From the NCBI GenBank assembly GCA_003161575.1, contig PMOE01000052.1, forward strand, positions 1-46,685: DNA of 46,685 nucleotides, in the 5' to 3' direction. The position numbers and the translations under genes were made by a program. This stretch comes from Acidimicrobiaceae bacterium. GTDB taxonomy: Bacteria > Actinomycetota > Acidimicrobiia > Acidimicrobiales > RAAP-2. Numbering within the stretch: position 1 is the first letter of the stretch; each line of letters begins with the position of its first letter. The notes beneath the pieces were generated by a model, which was given only the letters and a program-made list of their open reading frames with translations, searched no databases and was not told the origin of the DNA. This document shows positions 7,394 to 15,432 of the stretch, piece after piece.

Positions 7394-8796
7394 GTGCGGG
7401 CTCCGCTCCGTGGAACGGTGAGTTCGATCTCGGTTCCCTGGCCGATTATCGAGCGGATGATCACGGCGCCGCCCACGCGCCCCATCCTTGCCCTGATCGA
7501 CGTGGCGATACCCTGGCGGTCCTCCGCCACGACATCGGGGTCGAATCCCGTTCCCCGGTCCCGTACGAACATGGACACTTGTTGCGCCTCGACCTCTGCG
7601 AATATCGAGACCGTCGAGGCTCCCGACCATTTGGCGGAGTTCACTGTCGCTTCTCGGCCTGCGGCCAGCATCATTCGCAGATCGTCGTCGAGTGGGCAAT
7701 CGCCGACTACCACGACATCCACAGGCACTCCGTGTGCTGCTTCCACCTCGCGGGCGACCTGCTCGAGCGCAGCAGCAAGGGTGCCGGCACCATCGGCGCC
7801 GATGGATCCGGGCGGTCGGCCCTCGAACAACCACGACCGAAGGTCTCGTTCTTGTGTCCGCGCCAGTTGCACGACTCGATCCGGCTGTGCGGCAGACCGT
7901 TGGATCAGTGCCAACGTCTGGAGAACCGAGTCATGCACCCGGGCGGCCATGTCGGCGCGTTCCTCGGCCCTGATGCGAGCCTGCCGTTCGGACACGAGGT
8001 CCCGGGTCAGCCGCAGCCACCAGGGGCCGAAAATAACGACGATGGCGGCGATCATCAGGACAACCCCGCCGAGCAGATCCAAGGTGACACGGCTGGAGTG
8101 GCTGAGCACCAGAAGCACCAACCCGACGGAAAGTAGGACTGATCCGCCCACCACGCGTACGATGAGTGCCCGGCGCGACCGGGCCGACGCGGATCCGAGG
8201 TGCATGACCGGCTCGGCAACGCGGTGCAGCCAGACCCGCTCAGCATCGTCGGCGTTGCGGTAGACGAGGATGAGCCCACCAGCACTGAGGTACACCGCCC
8301 AGGCGACCGAGGAGAGGTAGCCCGCGTCCAGTGCGGAGCCCACGACCAAGACTGCCACCAGCACTGGGAGGAGAGCGACCACCACGAGGAGACCCTTGCG
8401 GTCGGACACCGCGCGGGATCCGATGGTCCCCTGTTCGTCATCGACGGGAAACAGCAACCACGCGATGACGTAGCCGACCACCCCTATCCCGCTCACCAAC
8501 GCCGAAAGGACCAGGGCGACTCGGATCACCGTGGCGTCGATGCCGTAGCGCTCTGAGAGCCCGCCGGCCACCCCTGCGACGAGTCGATCGTTGCGACTCC
8601 GATGGAACGCCCTACGGCGGCTCCGCCAACGATTTCGGGTCGGCCCTGGACGAGAGCGCCGCGACCCCGGGCCGGCCTGGCAGCGTGGCGACGGGTCCGC
8701 GGGCCCCAACTCGGGCCCAATTCGAGCCCCGGTCCGGCCAACCTTCGGTCCCGGAGTCTCCGGGGCACGGTTCTTCGGGGCACGGTTCTCAGGCAC
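7390..8796 (-). CDS. PspC-domain sensor histidine kinase (NarL type)
   Basis: About 468 residues from GTG 8796. Order: a Pro/Arg-rich cytoplasmic head with an NRAPxNRAP repeat, a PspC domain (about 58-118, DRLVAGVAGGLSERYGI then a membrane helix), further helices near 136-155, 165-180 and 215-258, then a HisKA_3 domain with phospho-acceptor His288 in AARVHDSVLQTLAL, and a HATPase domain with N-box REATVNSAKWSGAS and G-box DRGTGFD. The family pairs with LuxR-type regulators in actinobacteria and is thought to sense envelope stress. The start is uncertain: the frame stays open to 8985, and an ATG at 8970 overlaps the start codon of the divergent PspC gene, which makes the internal GTG more likely. 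Confidence 0.85.
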   Translation of the reverse strand: MPENRAPKNRAPETPGPKVGRTGARIGPELGPADPSPRCQAGPGSRRSRPGPTRNRWRSRRRAFHRSRNDRLVAGVAGGLSERYGIDATVIRVALVLSALVSGIGVVGYVIAWLLFPVDDEQGTIGSRAVSDRKGLLVVVALLPVLVAVLVVGSALDAGYLSSVAWAVYLSAGGLILVYRNADDAERVWLHRVAEPVMHLGSASARSRRALIVRVVGGSVLLSVGLVLLVLSHSSRVTLDLLGGVVLMIAAIVVIFGPWWLRLTRDLVSERQARIRAEERADMAARVHDSVLQTLALIQRSAAQPDRVVQLARTQERDLRSWLFEGRPPGSIGADGAGTLAAALEQVAREVEAAHGVPVDVVVVGDCPLDDDLRMMLAAGREATVNSAKWSGASTVSIFAEVEAQQVSMFVRDRGTGFDPDVVAEDRQGIATSIRARMGRVGGAVIIRSIIGQGTEIELTVPRSGART

Positions 8797-8968
8797 AGGG
8801 CCCCCAGGCGGTAAGGGAGAGGATGCGATCGGATCGGCGATGCCCAATGATCGCGCCGCGGTGACGGAAACACCATCAGGGAAATCCCTGGTCAGATGCT
8901 GTCGGCTCAGGACCGAGTCGGGGTCATTCCCGATACCGCCGCCGCGTCGGATCCTCGAACATGGATCC

Positions 8969-9235
8969 ATGGACGCAAACGACACCCAAACCGACGCCGG
9001 CAGAAGCCGTCATCTCACCCGCCTTCCCCGCGAAGGCTTCTTGGGAGGGGTGGCAGCAGGCGTTGCCGAGTATCTCGACATCGATGTGGCGATCGCACGG
9101 CTGGCCTTTGTCGCTCTTAGTTTCTTCGCCGGGATAGCAATCCCGTTGTACATCGCCGGCTGGCTCCTGATCCCAGAAGAGGGCACGGACATCGCCATCG
9201 CCGACGAGATACTCCAACATGCGCGGCTTCGATGA
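8969..9235 (+). CDS. Small PspC-domain membrane protein
   Basis: 88 residues. HLTRLPREGFLGGVAAGVAEY begins the PspC domain (about 14-74), and FVALSFFAGIAIPLYIAGWLLI is its membrane helix, followed by a short acidic tail. PspC proteins sit in the inner membrane and take part in phage-shock or envelope-stress responses. The gene is divergent from the PspC-fused kinase and co-directional with the DUF1707 gene 54 bases downstream, so sensor and likely target carry the same domain. No clear Shine-Dalgarno precedes ATG 8969; two ATGs overlap near here in the palindrome CATGGATCCATG (8960-8971). Confidence 0.85.
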   Translation: MDANDTQTDAGRSRHLTRLPREGFLGGVAAGVAEYLDIDVAIARLAFVALSFFAGIAIPLYIAGWLLIPEEGTDIAIADEILQHARLR

Positions 9236-9289
9236 ACTCGTCGCCCGCCACACACCCGCCGCGCTCGGCGACTGACCACAGGAGGACAC

Positions 9290-9751
9290 ATGGGCTCACT
9301 CGGAGATGACACTGGTCAGGAGAATATGTGGCGGTGGACCCGCCGTCCGACTTCACAGCCGGACCTGCGGGTCTCGACAGCGGAGCGAAACGCGGTGGCT
9401 GAGTTGCTGTCACAGCATTATGCCGAGGGTCGCCTCGACGCATCGGAATTCGATGACCGTCTCGAGCACGCCATGGCCGCCAAAACCGGCGCCGACCTGT
9501 CCAACCTGCTCCTCGACCTCCCAGGGCCCAAAACCACCTTGCCGGTGCCCACTCGTCGACCGCGACGGGCAGGGATCTTGGGCATGGCCGTGCTGGTTCT
9601 CGTGGTGGGCGTCGCGGCCTCTGTCTCGGCATGGTCGGTGCCGCACATCCCCTGGTTGTTGGTCGCGCTTGTCGTCATCTTCGTCTGGTCGCGAAGGCCA
9701 ACCGGGCCTGGCCGACGTCACCGAAGGCACGAGACCACCACGAGCCCTTGA
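9290..9751 (+). CDS. DUF1707 / SHOCT-like membrane protein
   Basis: 153 residues with a clear GGAGG (9281-9285) before ATG 9290. The segment DLRVSTAERNAVAELLSQHY and the following EGRLDASEFDDRLEHAMAAKT (about 25-65) is the DUF1707 domain, a helical module common in actinobacterial envelope proteins and related to SHOCT. Two closely spaced membrane helices follow (about 95-130), then a short basic tail. DUF1707 proteins are often encoded beside PspC genes and LuxR-type two-component systems, as here. Function is unknown; oligomerisation or a regulatory interaction at the membrane is the usual suggestion. Confidence 0.87.
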   Translation: MGSLGDDTGQENMWRWTRRPTSQPDLRVSTAERNAVAELLSQHYAEGRLDASEFDDRLEHAMAAKTGADLSNLLLDLPGPKTTLPVPTRRPRRAGILGMAVLVLVVGVAASVSAWSVPHIPWLLVALVVIFVWSRRPTGPGRRHRRHETTTSP

Positions 9752-9843
9752 CCATGCTCGCGATCATTGTTGACCCCCGAGAGGCTCATGACGAAGCCTG
9801 ACGACCGGTCGGGTCCTCGTGTCCGATGACACTGTGGACTCGC

Positions 9844-11226
9844 TCAGCGGCCGTCGATGAACTGTGGGAGCCACTGGGCGGTCGCCAAGAGCATCTCGTC
9901 GGTCATGGTCTCTATGTGCTTCCAAGGCAAAACACCGGCGAACGGGTCGGCCAGCATGGCTTCGATGACCAGGCCCCGTTGGCCAGTAAGCGCGGCCTCT
10001 ACGGTCAACTCCTGGGAGGCGGCAACCCGCCGGAGGTGCTCGGCCGCCGCTCCAGCTGAAGCGGAATCTCTGGCCCGGACCCCATTGCCGTCGATCGTGC
10101 CCATGCATTCGACCACCACACCGGCGGGGAGCTCTGCCACTTGGCCGGTATTGGGCAGATTGACTGGGAGCGAGCGCGCCTTGCCGGTGACGATGGCATC
10201 GAGCAGCGGTGCGACCAGCTCGCCCGACGGGTAGTTGGAGATCTCACCGCCGGCTTCGAGTTCGGCCGCCCCCCTGTCATCGTCGGCCTTGTCGATGCGA
10301 TGACCGGCCAGTCCGTAATGATGGACGCCCCAGTCCCGACCGAAGTCCGACGCCTCGTTCACGAACCATGCGAAGAATTCCGATACGTGAGTGTCGGCGG
10401 ACCCGGGCAGGACCCCGAAACGACGGAACACTTCGAGCTTCAGTCGGTTATTGGCGACGATGTCGGCCTTGGTCCATGCCCCCGCTGGGTCCTCTTTGTG
10501 CCAATGGGACTGCTCGGGTGGATCCATCCAGATGGGCTGGCCCTCCAGCTGACCTGGGTGCTCAAGGACGTCGGTGAGCATGGCGAATCCGTCGCGTCCG
10601 TCGACATCGAGGGCCGTCACCAAGGGCAGGTGGTTGACACCGGCTACCACCGGGTCGATCTTGTGCATGGGGGCATCGAAAACGAGGCTCATCCAGAACT
10701 GGAGACCCACCATCTCGTTGCACAGCCCAACGGCGTTGAGTGCGGTCTGAGAGGTCACGGCCCGGCACAGCGAGGACATCGGATTGCTCACGTTGAGCAG
10801 CAACGCGTCTGGTGCATGGCGTTCGACGGCGCGGGCGATCTCCACCATGACGGGGATGCTGCGCAACGACCGGAAGATGCCACCGGGACCGACCGAATCG
10901 CCCACCGGCTGGCGCAGCCCGTAGCGGGCCGGGATCTCGAGATCATGGGCCATGCTGGCGAAGCCGCCCACCGAAAAGGCGGTGATGACGAACTCGGCTC
11001 CTGCAAGTGAGGCCGCCAGATCGGCCGTGGCGGTGACCTGCAGGCCGATCCCCCGGCTGACCGCGACGTGTTTGGCGATGGTCAGCATTGGAACCATCGA
11101 CGCCTCGTCGATGTCGGTGAGAGTGACGACGGCCTCCTGCAAGCTGGGCGTGTTGGCGAAGTCGACCAGCAGCCCGGGCGTCCAGTGGGTGCTGCCACCA
11201 CCGACGATGGTGATCTTCGGTGCCAT
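9844..11226 (-). CDS. Family 4 glycoside hydrolase (NAD- and metal-dependent alpha/beta-glucosidase type)
   Basis: 460 residues from ATG 11226, with GAGGGGG eight bases upstream; the open frame reaches 11262. The N-terminal Rossmann motif is KITIVGGGSTHWTPGL. The metal-binding cysteine and histidine of GH4 appear as GLCNE and GVNHLPL in the expected order. GH4 enzymes cleave glycosidic bonds by an oxidation-elimination route using NAD+ and a divalent metal. Members act on 6-phospho-glucosides, galacturonides or unphosphorylated alpha-glucosides, and the substrate cannot be read from the sequence. No PTS or sugar ABC transporter is near, which argues weakly against a phospho-sugar. Confidence 0.9.
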   Translation of the reverse strand: MAPKITIVGGGSTHWTPGLLVDFANTPSLQEAVVTLTDIDEASMVPMLTIAKHVAVSRGIGLQVTATADLAASLAGAEFVITAFSVGGFASMAHDLEIPARYGLRQPVGDSVGPGGIFRSLRSIPVMVEIARAVERHAPDALLLNVSNPMSSLCRAVTSQTALNAVGLCNEMVGLQFWMSLVFDAPMHKIDPVVAGVNHLPLVTALDVDGRDGFAMLTDVLEHPGQLEGQPIWMDPPEQSHWHKEDPAGAWTKADIVANNRLKLEVFRRFGVLPGSADTHVSEFFAWFVNEASDFGRDWGVHHYGLAGHRIDKADDDRGAAELEAGGEISNYPSGELVAPLLDAIVTGKARSLPVNLPNTGQVAELPAGVVVECMGTIDGNGVRARDSASAGAAAEHLRRVAASQELTVEAALTGQRGLVIEAMLADPFAGVLPWKHIETMTDEMLLATAQWLPQFIDGR

Positions 11227-11350
11227 TGCACGATCCCCCTCACTGTCTGATGGCCGTGTCACAAACGATGCCGCCGGGCCACCCGGCGGCGCGCTCCTGG
11301 TTCGGCGGCGATCCCGGTTCCAAGGCGACCCGAGCGGCCGACTCGAAGAG

Positions 11351-12190
11351 TCAGTCCCAGAGTTTGTCGGTGTAGGTGTCGGTGCCAGGGACCGTCGGGA
11401 CGAAGGGCAAGGCGGCGACGACCGTCCCCTTGCCGGCGGCTTCGAGGCGACGGCGGTGCTCGGCGATCACCGGCTCCCAACTGGCCAATGGGTGCCCGTC
11501 GAGGAAGAACAGCAGCAGCGTGCGCCGGTCGGTCGCCTCCTGGCGGGGGACGTCGCCGGGAGCGTCGATCAGCAGGGGCAGCGGGGTGAAGGCGGCCACC
11601 AGGCCGGCGTCGGTGCCCGGCAGGATGGCCGGGAGGCCCTCGGTGCGCAGCCAGTCCCAAAGCTCCTCGGTGCTCACGCCTTCGGCCCGGTCCACCCATA
11701 CGGGGACGAAGCCCCGGTAGGGGTGGTCGAGGGCGAGCTCGACGGGGACGCCGTCGGGCTCACGACGGTATTCCCAGGCAAAGCGGTAGAGGAGCGTGTG
11801 GACGTGATCGCGCTCTTCGAACATGCGGTTCGCCGCATGGAGGGCCCGGACTTGGCGCACCGCCCAGCGGTTCCACAGGTCGTGATAACCGTCGAGCACC
11901 CAGTAGACCGACACATAGGAGCCACGGGCCGGCTCGCCGGTGATCTCCGAAGAGTCGGGGTCGCGCAGAGCCTTCAGATCGGCCGTTGCCACGTAGCGGC
12001 TTCCGGCGAAGTTGTAGGGACCGATCATGCAGCCCGAATAAAAATGATCCCGCTCGTACCAGCGGTTGTAGGCGACCTCGTGGCCGCGGTGGGGCTCGAC
12101 GATGGTGAGCAGCATCGAACCCAGCTTGATCGGCTCGGCTCCCGCCGTGATCTCGAGGGGACGCGACTTCTTGGGCGCGGTGTCAGTCAT
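11351..12190 (-). CDS. Hypothetical protein, possible EthD/Dabb-like alpha-beta barrel
   Basis: 279 residues, not recognised with confidence. The pattern SMLLTIVEPHRGHEVAYNRW followed by YERDHFYSG resembles the first strand, loop and helix of dimeric alpha-beta barrel proteins such as EthD (YNxWYexeH). A second similar segment (TLLLFFLDGHPLASWEPVIAEH) occurs near residue 235, so the protein may hold two such modules. It has no signal peptide or membrane helix. The -10 hexamer TACGGT lies 7 bases before ATG 12190, so it is probably leaderless. It ends 124 bases before the GH4 start on the same strand and could be co-transcribed. Function unknown. Confidence 0.65.
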   Translation of the reverse strand: MTDTAPKKSRPLEITAGAEPIKLGSMLLTIVEPHRGHEVAYNRWYERDHFYSGCMIGPYNFAGSRYVATADLKALRDPDSSEITGEPARGSYVSVYWVLDGYHDLWNRWAVRQVRALHAANRMFEERDHVHTLLYRFAWEYRREPDGVPVELALDHPYRGFVPVWVDRAEGVSTEELWDWLRTEGLPAILPGTDAGLVAAFTPLPLLIDAPGDVPRQEATDRRTLLLFFLDGHPLASWEPVIAEHRRRLEAAGKGTVVAALPFVPTVPGTDTYTDKLWD

Positions 12191-12197
12191 GGGGCGC

Positions 12198-12203
12198 ACC
12201 GTA
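12198..12203 (-). promoter_or_regulatory. -10 hexamer for leaderless transcript of the 12190 gene
   Basis: TACGGT on the minus strand, 7 bases before ATG 12190; no Shine-Dalgarno and no clear -35. Confidence 0.45.
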
Positions 12204-12243
12204 ACAGCGGGCGGGGCAGCGACGCAGCTCCGCGCGGCCCCGC

Positions 12244-13089
12244 TCAGGCGACCACAATCCGGCCCGCGGCGACCGGTGCCCGGTCCGGGCTGGCGACCCC
12301 TCCTGCAGGCTCAATGGTGACCGCGAGGCTCGTGGGGACCGCCGAACCGGCCACGGTAAAGCCGGCCTGCTTGGGCCGGTTCCCGAGCAGGCCGAGAGAG
12401 ATGGGCTTGCCACCGATGAATGCCCACAGCTGGTAGGTCTGGCTGGCCGGCAGCGAGGGCATCGACGACGAGACCAGGTAGCCCCGACCGTCGGGCGTCA
12501 CCACGAACTCGGCCAGCTTTTCGCCCGTCGCGCCCTTTAGATTGGCCAGCCGGTGTTCGGGATTCGCCAGCGCCTGACTGATGACGGCCTGAGAGCTCTG
12601 TCCGCCAAAGGCGCTCTGGATCTGACCCACCCGGTTGTCGACCCGGGAGAGGTTGACCGCCAAGATCGAGATGACCACCACCGCGGCCGCGGCCACCACC
12701 GCAGAGACCCGCATGACAGCTTTGGAGGAACGGGCGGCTTGGTTGGCACGGGCATCGGCCAACTCGACGACCTTGGCCGATTCGCCGGCGCTCGGACCAG
12801 AAGCCGTCGCCGCGTGGCCCGAGCCCAGGTTCGGCATCGGTGGCGACTCGTCCAACCCGGCAGGTGCAGCCAGTCGGTCGGCGATGCGGTCCCACAGACC
12901 GGCAGGCGGCGACTCGACGGTGTTCCCGATGGCCCCGGCCATTTCGAAGTGCACGTCGACCTCGGCCCGACAGCGAGGGCACTCGGCCAGGTGCGCCTCG
13001 ATGGCCAGCGCCTCATCGGCGTCGATTGCGTCGAGCGCATAGGCCCCGAGAAGCCCTTCGATCTCTTCGTGTTGAAATTCGGTACTCAT
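12244..13089 (-). CDS. RskA-type anti-sigma factor
   Basis: 281 residues. The N-terminal zinc-binding anti-sigma motif is His33-x3-Cys37-x2-Cys40 (EAHLAECPRC) within a helical domain. A membrane helix spans about 123-147. The extracytoplasmic half ends with the RskA domain: LPASQTYQLWAFIGGKPISL and SLAVTIEPAGG are typical of anti-sigma-K factors. It holds its sigma factor at the membrane until a signal triggers release; in mycobacteria this is by regulated proteolysis and is redox sensitive. The ATG overlaps the sigma-factor stop (ATGA), so both are made together. Confidence 0.9.
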   Translation of the reverse strand: MSTEFQHEEIEGLLGAYALDAIDADEALAIEAHLAECPRCRAEVDVHFEMAGAIGNTVESPPAGLWDRIADRLAAPAGLDESPPMPNLGSGHAATASGPSAGESAKVVELADARANQAARSSKAVMRVSAVVAAAAVVVISILAVNLSRVDNRVGQIQSAFGGQSSQAVISQALANPEHRLANLKGATGEKLAEFVVTPDGRGYLVSSSMPSLPASQTYQLWAFIGGKPISLGLLGNRPKQAGFTVAGSAVPTSLAVTIEPAGGVASPDRAPVAAGRIVVA

Positions 13090-13655
13090 GATTCCTTCAC
13101 TCCGCTCTCAGTCAGCAAACCCTTCATCCGCCGGAGGCCGCTTCGAATCCGACTCTTGACCGTGCCTTCTGGTTGGCAGAGCAGGACCGCCACTTCCCGG
13201 TACGAATGCCCCTCGAAGTAGGCGAGCTCGATGGCCGCCCGCTCGTCGTCGGACAGGGCGCCCAGCGCCTGCGTCACCTGGTCGGCCACGGCCAGATCCC
13301 AGACCTCGTGCTCGATGTCGTAGCCGGCGTTGGCTGTCGAACGAGCGTCGCGCCCCTCGCGCTGGCGGCGGGAGACCTCCGAGCGAACAGTGTCGACCGC
13401 CCGCCCGTGGGTCTGGGCCAAAAGGTAGGTCCGAAGGCTGCCCCGGGCGGGGTCAAACCGGTCGGGCTGCTTCCAGAGGCGCAAGAAGACCTCTTGGACC
13501 ACGTCCTCGGCTCCAGCGGCGTCCCCACAGACCCGGCGGGCCAACCCGAAGACGGCCCCGCCGTGCCGACGGTAGGCCTCGGCCAGGGCATCGTCACGGA
13601 AGCGGCCGATACCCACGACCAGCTGCGCGTCACTCTGGTCGACCAGGGGTGTCAT
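13086..13655 (-). CDS. ECF sigma factor, SigK-like
   Basis: 189 residues. Region 2 spans about 25-90, with LARRVCGDAAGAEDVVQEVF followed by LRLWKQPDRFDPARGS. Region 4 spans about 130-185, with LSDDERAAIELAYFEGHSYR and TVKSRIRSGLRRMK. There is no region 3, as in all ECF factors. Pairing with an RskA-domain anti-sigma places it in the SigK/ECF19 type. Upstream on the same strand, TCATCC and CGAAG with a 17-base spacer match the SigK promoter pattern as I recall it (CATCC-N16/17-CGAAT), so it probably drives its own transcription. It is divergent from a ferritin-like gene that carries the same pattern. Confidence 0.88.
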   Translation of the reverse strand: MTPLVDQSDAQLVVGIGRFRDDALAEAYRRHGGAVFGLARRVCGDAAGAEDVVQEVFLRLWKQPDRFDPARGSLRTYLLAQTHGRAVDTVRSEVSRRQREGRDARSTANAGYDIEHEVWDLAVADQVTQALGALSDDERAAIELAYFEGHSYREVAVLLCQPEGTVKSRIRSGLRRMKGLLTESGVKES

Positions 13656-13665
13656 GCAGTTATCT

Positions 13666-13693
13666 CTTCGGCGCAGGTGCCGGAATCGGATGA
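13666..13693 (-). promoter_or_regulatory. SigK-like promoter for the sigma/anti-sigma operon
   Basis: On the minus strand TCATCC (13693-13688), then CGAAG (13670-13666) after a 17-base spacer, then exactly 10 bases to ATG 13655. The -10 differs from CGAAT at one base. Confidence 0.5.
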
Positions 13694-13724
13694 CCGGGAG
13701 GCTGGTTTTGTGGGGAAATCCGAG

Positions 13725-13751
13725 TCATCCACATCACGACCGGTTCCGAAT
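13725..13751 (+). promoter_or_regulatory. SigK-like promoter for the ferritin-like gene
   Basis: TCATCC (13725-13730) and CGAAT (13747-13751) with a 16-base spacer, then exactly 10 bases to ATG 13762. It mirrors the promoter of the sigma gene on the other strand. Confidence 0.6.
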
Positions 13752-13761
13752 ACATCTCACC

Positions 13762-14565
13762 ATGCGTACCACGATCGATTCCTACAAGGCACGCGCCGGA
13801 CGGCTCAACACCGATGGCATCGACTTCGAGGGGTTCAAGGACTACCCCTTGTCTGCCGAGGCGCTCCGGAGCCTGCGCTACATGCACGACATCGAGCACC
13901 ACACAATCTGCTACCTCCGCGATTTGTTGCTGACCCCGGCCCACCGCGACGCAGAGGTCACCTCGTTCCTCGCCTGCTGGGCCTTCGAAGAGCTGTGGCA
14001 CGGCGAGGCCATCGCTGACGTGCTCGAGGCGCACGGTGAGTCGGCCGGGGCACCGCGGGTGGCGAACCTGCGCGAACGACGCAAATGGCGCGACACAATG
14101 GAAGTGGCCAGCCACTTCGGTGCCTCGACATTGGCCGGCGCGTCGTTCGTCGCCCTACATATGAGCTGGGGTGCGGTCAACGAGTGGACGACCCAGGCCG
14201 GCTACGCCCGCTTGGCCGCACGCGAAGCCAACCCTGTGCTGACCGAGCTGCTCAAGCGGATCATGAAACAAGAGGGTGGTCACATCGACTTCTACGCCTC
14301 GGAGGCGGCGCGCCGCCTCGGCGAGAGCAAAAAGGCCCAAAAGCTCACCCGCTTCGCCCTCAAGCACCTATGGCGACCCGTCGGGTCCGGTGTGATGCCC
14401 AAGTCCGAGGTCGCCTTCCTCTGCCGATTCCTCTTCGGTGGTAGCGACGGCCGGGCCGTGGCCGAGCGCATCGATCGACGTGTCGACAAGTTGCCCGGCC
14501 AAGACGGCCTGGGCCTGTTGACAACGGCGATCGACAACTTCAGCCGACTCACTCCGGCCGCTTGA
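13762..14565 (+). CDS. Ferritin-like diiron protein
   Basis: 267 residues, all helical by pattern. The putative diiron ligands are in helix motifs FEELWHGE (near residue 78) and KQEGGHIDFY (near residue 170), the E..ExxH pairs of ferritin-like and acyl-ACP-desaturase-like enzymes. I cannot tell oxygenase from desaturase. ATG 13762 is chosen because the SigK-like promoter stops 10 bases before it and the conserved part starts there; the open frame extends to 13654 only as overlap with the sigma gene. Its probable control by the divergent SigK-like factor suggests a redox or metal-stress role, an inference. Confidence 0.8.
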   Translation: MRTTIDSYKARAGRLNTDGIDFEGFKDYPLSAEALRSLRYMHDIEHHTICYLRDLLLTPAHRDAEVTSFLACWAFEELWHGEAIADVLEAHGESAGAPRVANLRERRKWRDTMEVASHFGASTLAGASFVALHMSWGAVNEWTTQAGYARLAAREANPVLTELLKRIMKQEGGHIDFYASEAARRLGESKKAQKLTRFALKHLWRPVGSGVMPKSEVAFLCRFLFGGSDGRAVAERIDRRVDKLPGQDGLGLLTTAIDNFSRLTPAA

Positions 14566-14927
14566 GCCTCAGCACCCCCCGGGGCGGGCCGACCCTCGGC
14601 TCGATCGTCATTCGATCGGCGCGTTCGTCGGCGAGCGTCGCCACGCTCGACAGCCACTCAACTGACGCTCACCGGCTGCGCCGCGCTCTGGTTCTGTCTT
14701 CGTCTCCATCGCCTGTTTTAGCCGTCCTCATCTTTGGTGGCACCCAGCTCCCGAAACTGACCCGATCCTTGGGCTCGGCTTCCACCGAGTTCCGCCGTGG
14801 CCAAACGACCGGTGACCCAGCGCCGGTCCCCGTGGTCGTCCAGGCCGCGCCCGACCCTTCGACCCCATCACGGGTACGGTCGACCCGCCCGCAGTTGAGC
14901 GGGCATCGAGCCCAGCGGAGGTCCGCC
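14566..14927. other. Intergenic region upstream of the cupredoxin gene
   Basis: No convincing gene in 362 bases. A 7-base stem with a 4-base loop lies at 14632-14649 without a T-run; it could end transcription of the ferritin-like gene. A TACGGT -10 at 14875-14880 and a perfect GCCCGC-N6-GCGGGC stem at 14887-14904 precede the GGAGG of the next gene. Confidence 0.5.
14875..14904 (+). promoter_or_regulatory. Putative -10 and 5'-terminal stem-loop of the cupredoxin mRNA
   Basis: TACGGT (14875-14880) predicts a start near 14887, which is the first base of the stem GCCCGC/GCGGGC (14887-14892 with 14899-14904). The mRNA would begin with the hairpin, about 12 bases before the GGAGG. No clear -35. 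Confidence 0.35.
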
Positions 14928-15365
14928 ATGATGCACTTCTCCAACGACCAGCACCGGCGCACGACCGTCGGATCGCACGGCCGGTCCCGGCGGGTCCGGA
15001 CCGCCAGCGTCCTCACCAGCGCGCTTGTTGGTTGTGCCTTCTTGGTCGCAGCCTGTGGGTCGAGCCCGTCGAGCCCGTCGAGCGCCGCCGGCAACTCGGG
15101 GGGCGCCGGGGCCTCGGCCACGACCATCACCATCAAGAACTTCACCTTCTCGCCGGCGACCCTACGGGTGTCACCGGGGGCAACCGTGACCGTCGCCAAC
15201 AACGACTCGGTGGCCCACACGATGACATCGACGACCAAGAAGTTCGACACCGGTGACGTGGCCCCGGGCGCAAGCGCGACGTTCAAGGCCCCGACCACCC
15301 CGGGCACCTATGCCTACATCTGCACCATCCACCAGTTCATGCACGGCACGCTGGTCGTGACCTGA
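14928..15365 (+). CDS. Cupredoxin-domain lipoprotein (blue copper protein)
   Basis: 145 residues, with GGAGG (14917-14921) six bases before ATG 14928. A basic N-terminus and hydrophobic stretch end in the lipobox LVAAC, so the mature protein is lipid-anchored outside the membrane. A Ser/Gly-rich linker leads to a plastocyanin-like domain (TITIKNFTFSPATLRVSPG onward). The type-1 copper ligands are visible as His in SVAHTMTS, then Cys, His and Met in YICTIHQFM. It should carry electrons or bind copper at the cell surface. It follows the ferritin-like gene on the same strand but has its own promoter region. Confidence 0.9.
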   Translation: MMHFSNDQHRRTTVGSHGRSRRVRTASVLTSALVGCAFLVAACGSSPSSPSSAAGNSGGAGASATTITIKNFTFSPATLRVSPGATVTVANNDSVAHTMTSTTKKFDTGDVAPGASATFKAPTTPGTYAYICTIHQFMHGTLVVT

Positions 15366-15432
15366 CGACTTCTCCGAGGCCTGGATCTTCATCGCCGGGC
15401 TGGTCGGCTGGGTCCCGGGGCGCCACGAGGTT

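Noticed and set aside
6770..8263. A 497-residue open frame on the plus strand
   Set aside because: It is antisense to the response regulator and kinase genes, has no family pattern, and arises from GC-rich wobble positions.
9220..9273. An 18-codon open frame between the PspC and DUF1707 genes
   Set aside because: No ribosome site and it overlaps the end of the PspC gene; chance ORF is more likely.
10952..12436. A 494-residue open frame on the plus strand
   Set aside because: It spans several minus-strand genes in antisense and carries no recognisable domain.
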